From contig OZ020246.1 in NCBI GenBank assembly GCA_963971285.1, positions 17,219,217-17,283,216 on the forward strand: a stretch of DNA of 64,000 nt, read 5' to 3'. Each line of letters begins with the position of its first letter. Positions within the stretch are counted from its first letter, which is position 1. Below are positions 63,629 to 64,000 of this stretch, piece by piece. The position numbers were made by a program, and so were the translations under genes. Below the pieces are notes generated by a model. It ran no database searches and was not told where the DNA came from. It saw nothing but the letters and a program-made list of their open reading frames with translations. The stretch comes from Astropecten irregularis (lineage: Eukaryota; Echinodermata; Asteroidea; Paxillosida; Astropectinidae).

Positions 63629-64000
63629 TCAAAATATAGAATTAGACTGCGTGCTGCCATGTATAGTACACGTACAGTTTAAAACGTCATAACGTGATTT
63701 ATAAATCATTGCAGATTTCGCTAAGCAGGGCGACTTCAGGTTCAAAAATTCAGATATATGATCTACACTGAAAATAAAAAGACACGTGTAATTTTGTTTT
63801 TCCTGAATTTTCCCCAGAAATGAGCAGGCAGTTTTCAAAGATAGTGTTCAAAATATAGGATTAGACTGCGTGCTGCCATATATAATACACATACAGTGTA
63901 AACCGGTATTGCATGATATGTAAAATATTACAGATTTCGCTATGCAGGCCGACTTCAGGCTCAAAAATTCAGATATATGATCTACACTGAAAATAAAAAG

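Larger units (their letters stand above)
37630..64000 (+). repeat. Satellite array, right part (219-bp monomer family)
   Basis: The same head-to-tail 219-bp satellite resumes at TAAATTTTCCCC, in exactly the phase interrupted at 36253, and runs off the window end. It carries twelve composite monomers. Its composites mostly differ from those on the left in the sequence after the module: ACTTAAGTTTCAAAAA instead of ACTTCAGTTTCGAAAAA, one base shorter, giving 428-bp composites. Periodicities of 2838, 647/1742, 1752, 4810 and 1963 bp are visible. No gene is recognisable in it. Confidence 0.97.
58613..64000 (+). repeat. 1,963-bp higher-order repeat, 2.7 units
   Basis: Units start at 58613, 60576 and 62539, the last cut by the window end. 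Each is one subfamily F composite plus seven monomers, including a strongly divergent one, and has a T-tract lengthened to TTTTTTTCC. Copies are nearly identical. The third has a 3-bp insertion (AAAATAATATAGG near 63190). Confidence 0.92.

Noticed and set aside
14..63838. Recurrent minus-strand frames of about 69 codons in nearly every monomer, suggesting a large family of tandem genes
   Set aside because: They start with TTG, not ATG. They end at the same TCA (TGA on the minus strand) in every monomer, and they persist because 219 is a multiple of three and the repeats are homogenised. The translation matches no family I know.
1..64000. CRISPR array
   Set aside because: Repeats are 219 bp and contiguous, with no short constant repeat alternating with unique spacers and no cas genes.
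1..64000. Assignment to a specific species or to a functional centromere
   Set aside because: No gene or known satellite family anchors the window. The centromere idea rests only on array size and dyad content.

Overview
This window is almost entirely eukaryotic satellite DNA. About 62.6 of 64 kb is a head-to-tail tandem array of a roughly 219-bp monomer, all in one orientation. There are roughly 220 plain monomers plus 33 'composite' monomers of about 428-429 bp. No bacterial, viral or conventional protein-coding gene, rRNA or tRNA is recognisable. Array size, monomer length and nested higher-order structure fit a centromeric, pericentromeric or other heterochromatic block of a nuclear genome. 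Nothing in the sequence identifies the species. An invertebrate is only a guess, from CpG-rich motifs kept in an otherwise AT-rich repeat.

The most distinctive component is a 277-bp module inside each composite monomer. It replaces about 68 bp of the monomer at exactly the same place in all 33 copies. It contains a long imperfect inverted repeat: 84-nt arms, about 65/84 complementary by hand count, with a 15-bp perfect core. The loop is 93 nt and carries a smaller hairpin of its own. An 83-codon frame is open through every copy, but it begins with TTG and varies almost only by amino-acid-changing substitutions. I read it as a by-product of homogenised repeats, not a gene. The same holds for the 69-codon minus-strand frames in the plain monomers, which also begin with TTG.

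Layout: 1-5 kb holds mixed monomers with modules of subfamilies A, B and C. About 4.26-9.44 kb is a tandem duplication with a 2,613-bp step. Two 1,305-bp higher-order units (one composite plus four monomers) lie at 10.1-12.8 kb, followed by 2.6-2.8-kb units to 17.4 kb. At 17.39-25.3 kb the 5.18-13.1-kb segment appears again almost unchanged (offset 12,209 bp), this time followed by extra 1,305-bp units to 27.6 kb. Then come 2,619- and 2,838-bp units to 36.25 kb. The only break in the satellite is a 1.38-kb island (36,254-37,629). It is bounded by 15-bp perfect terminal inverted repeats and cleanly splits one monomer, so it is best read as a non-autonomous DNA transposon. After it come a 7,616-bp-offset duplication (38.7-50 kb), closely paired modules at 42-45.6 kb, a module-free 1,752-bp unit (53-56.2 kb) and a 1,963-bp unit repeated to the window end (58.6-64 kb).

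The parts do not form an operon or pathway. What the sequence records is repeated unequal exchange and amplification. Module subfamilies are mostly sorted by position (A at the left end, B and C largely interleaved, D to 36 kb, E right of the island, F at the far right), as expected from local homogenisation.
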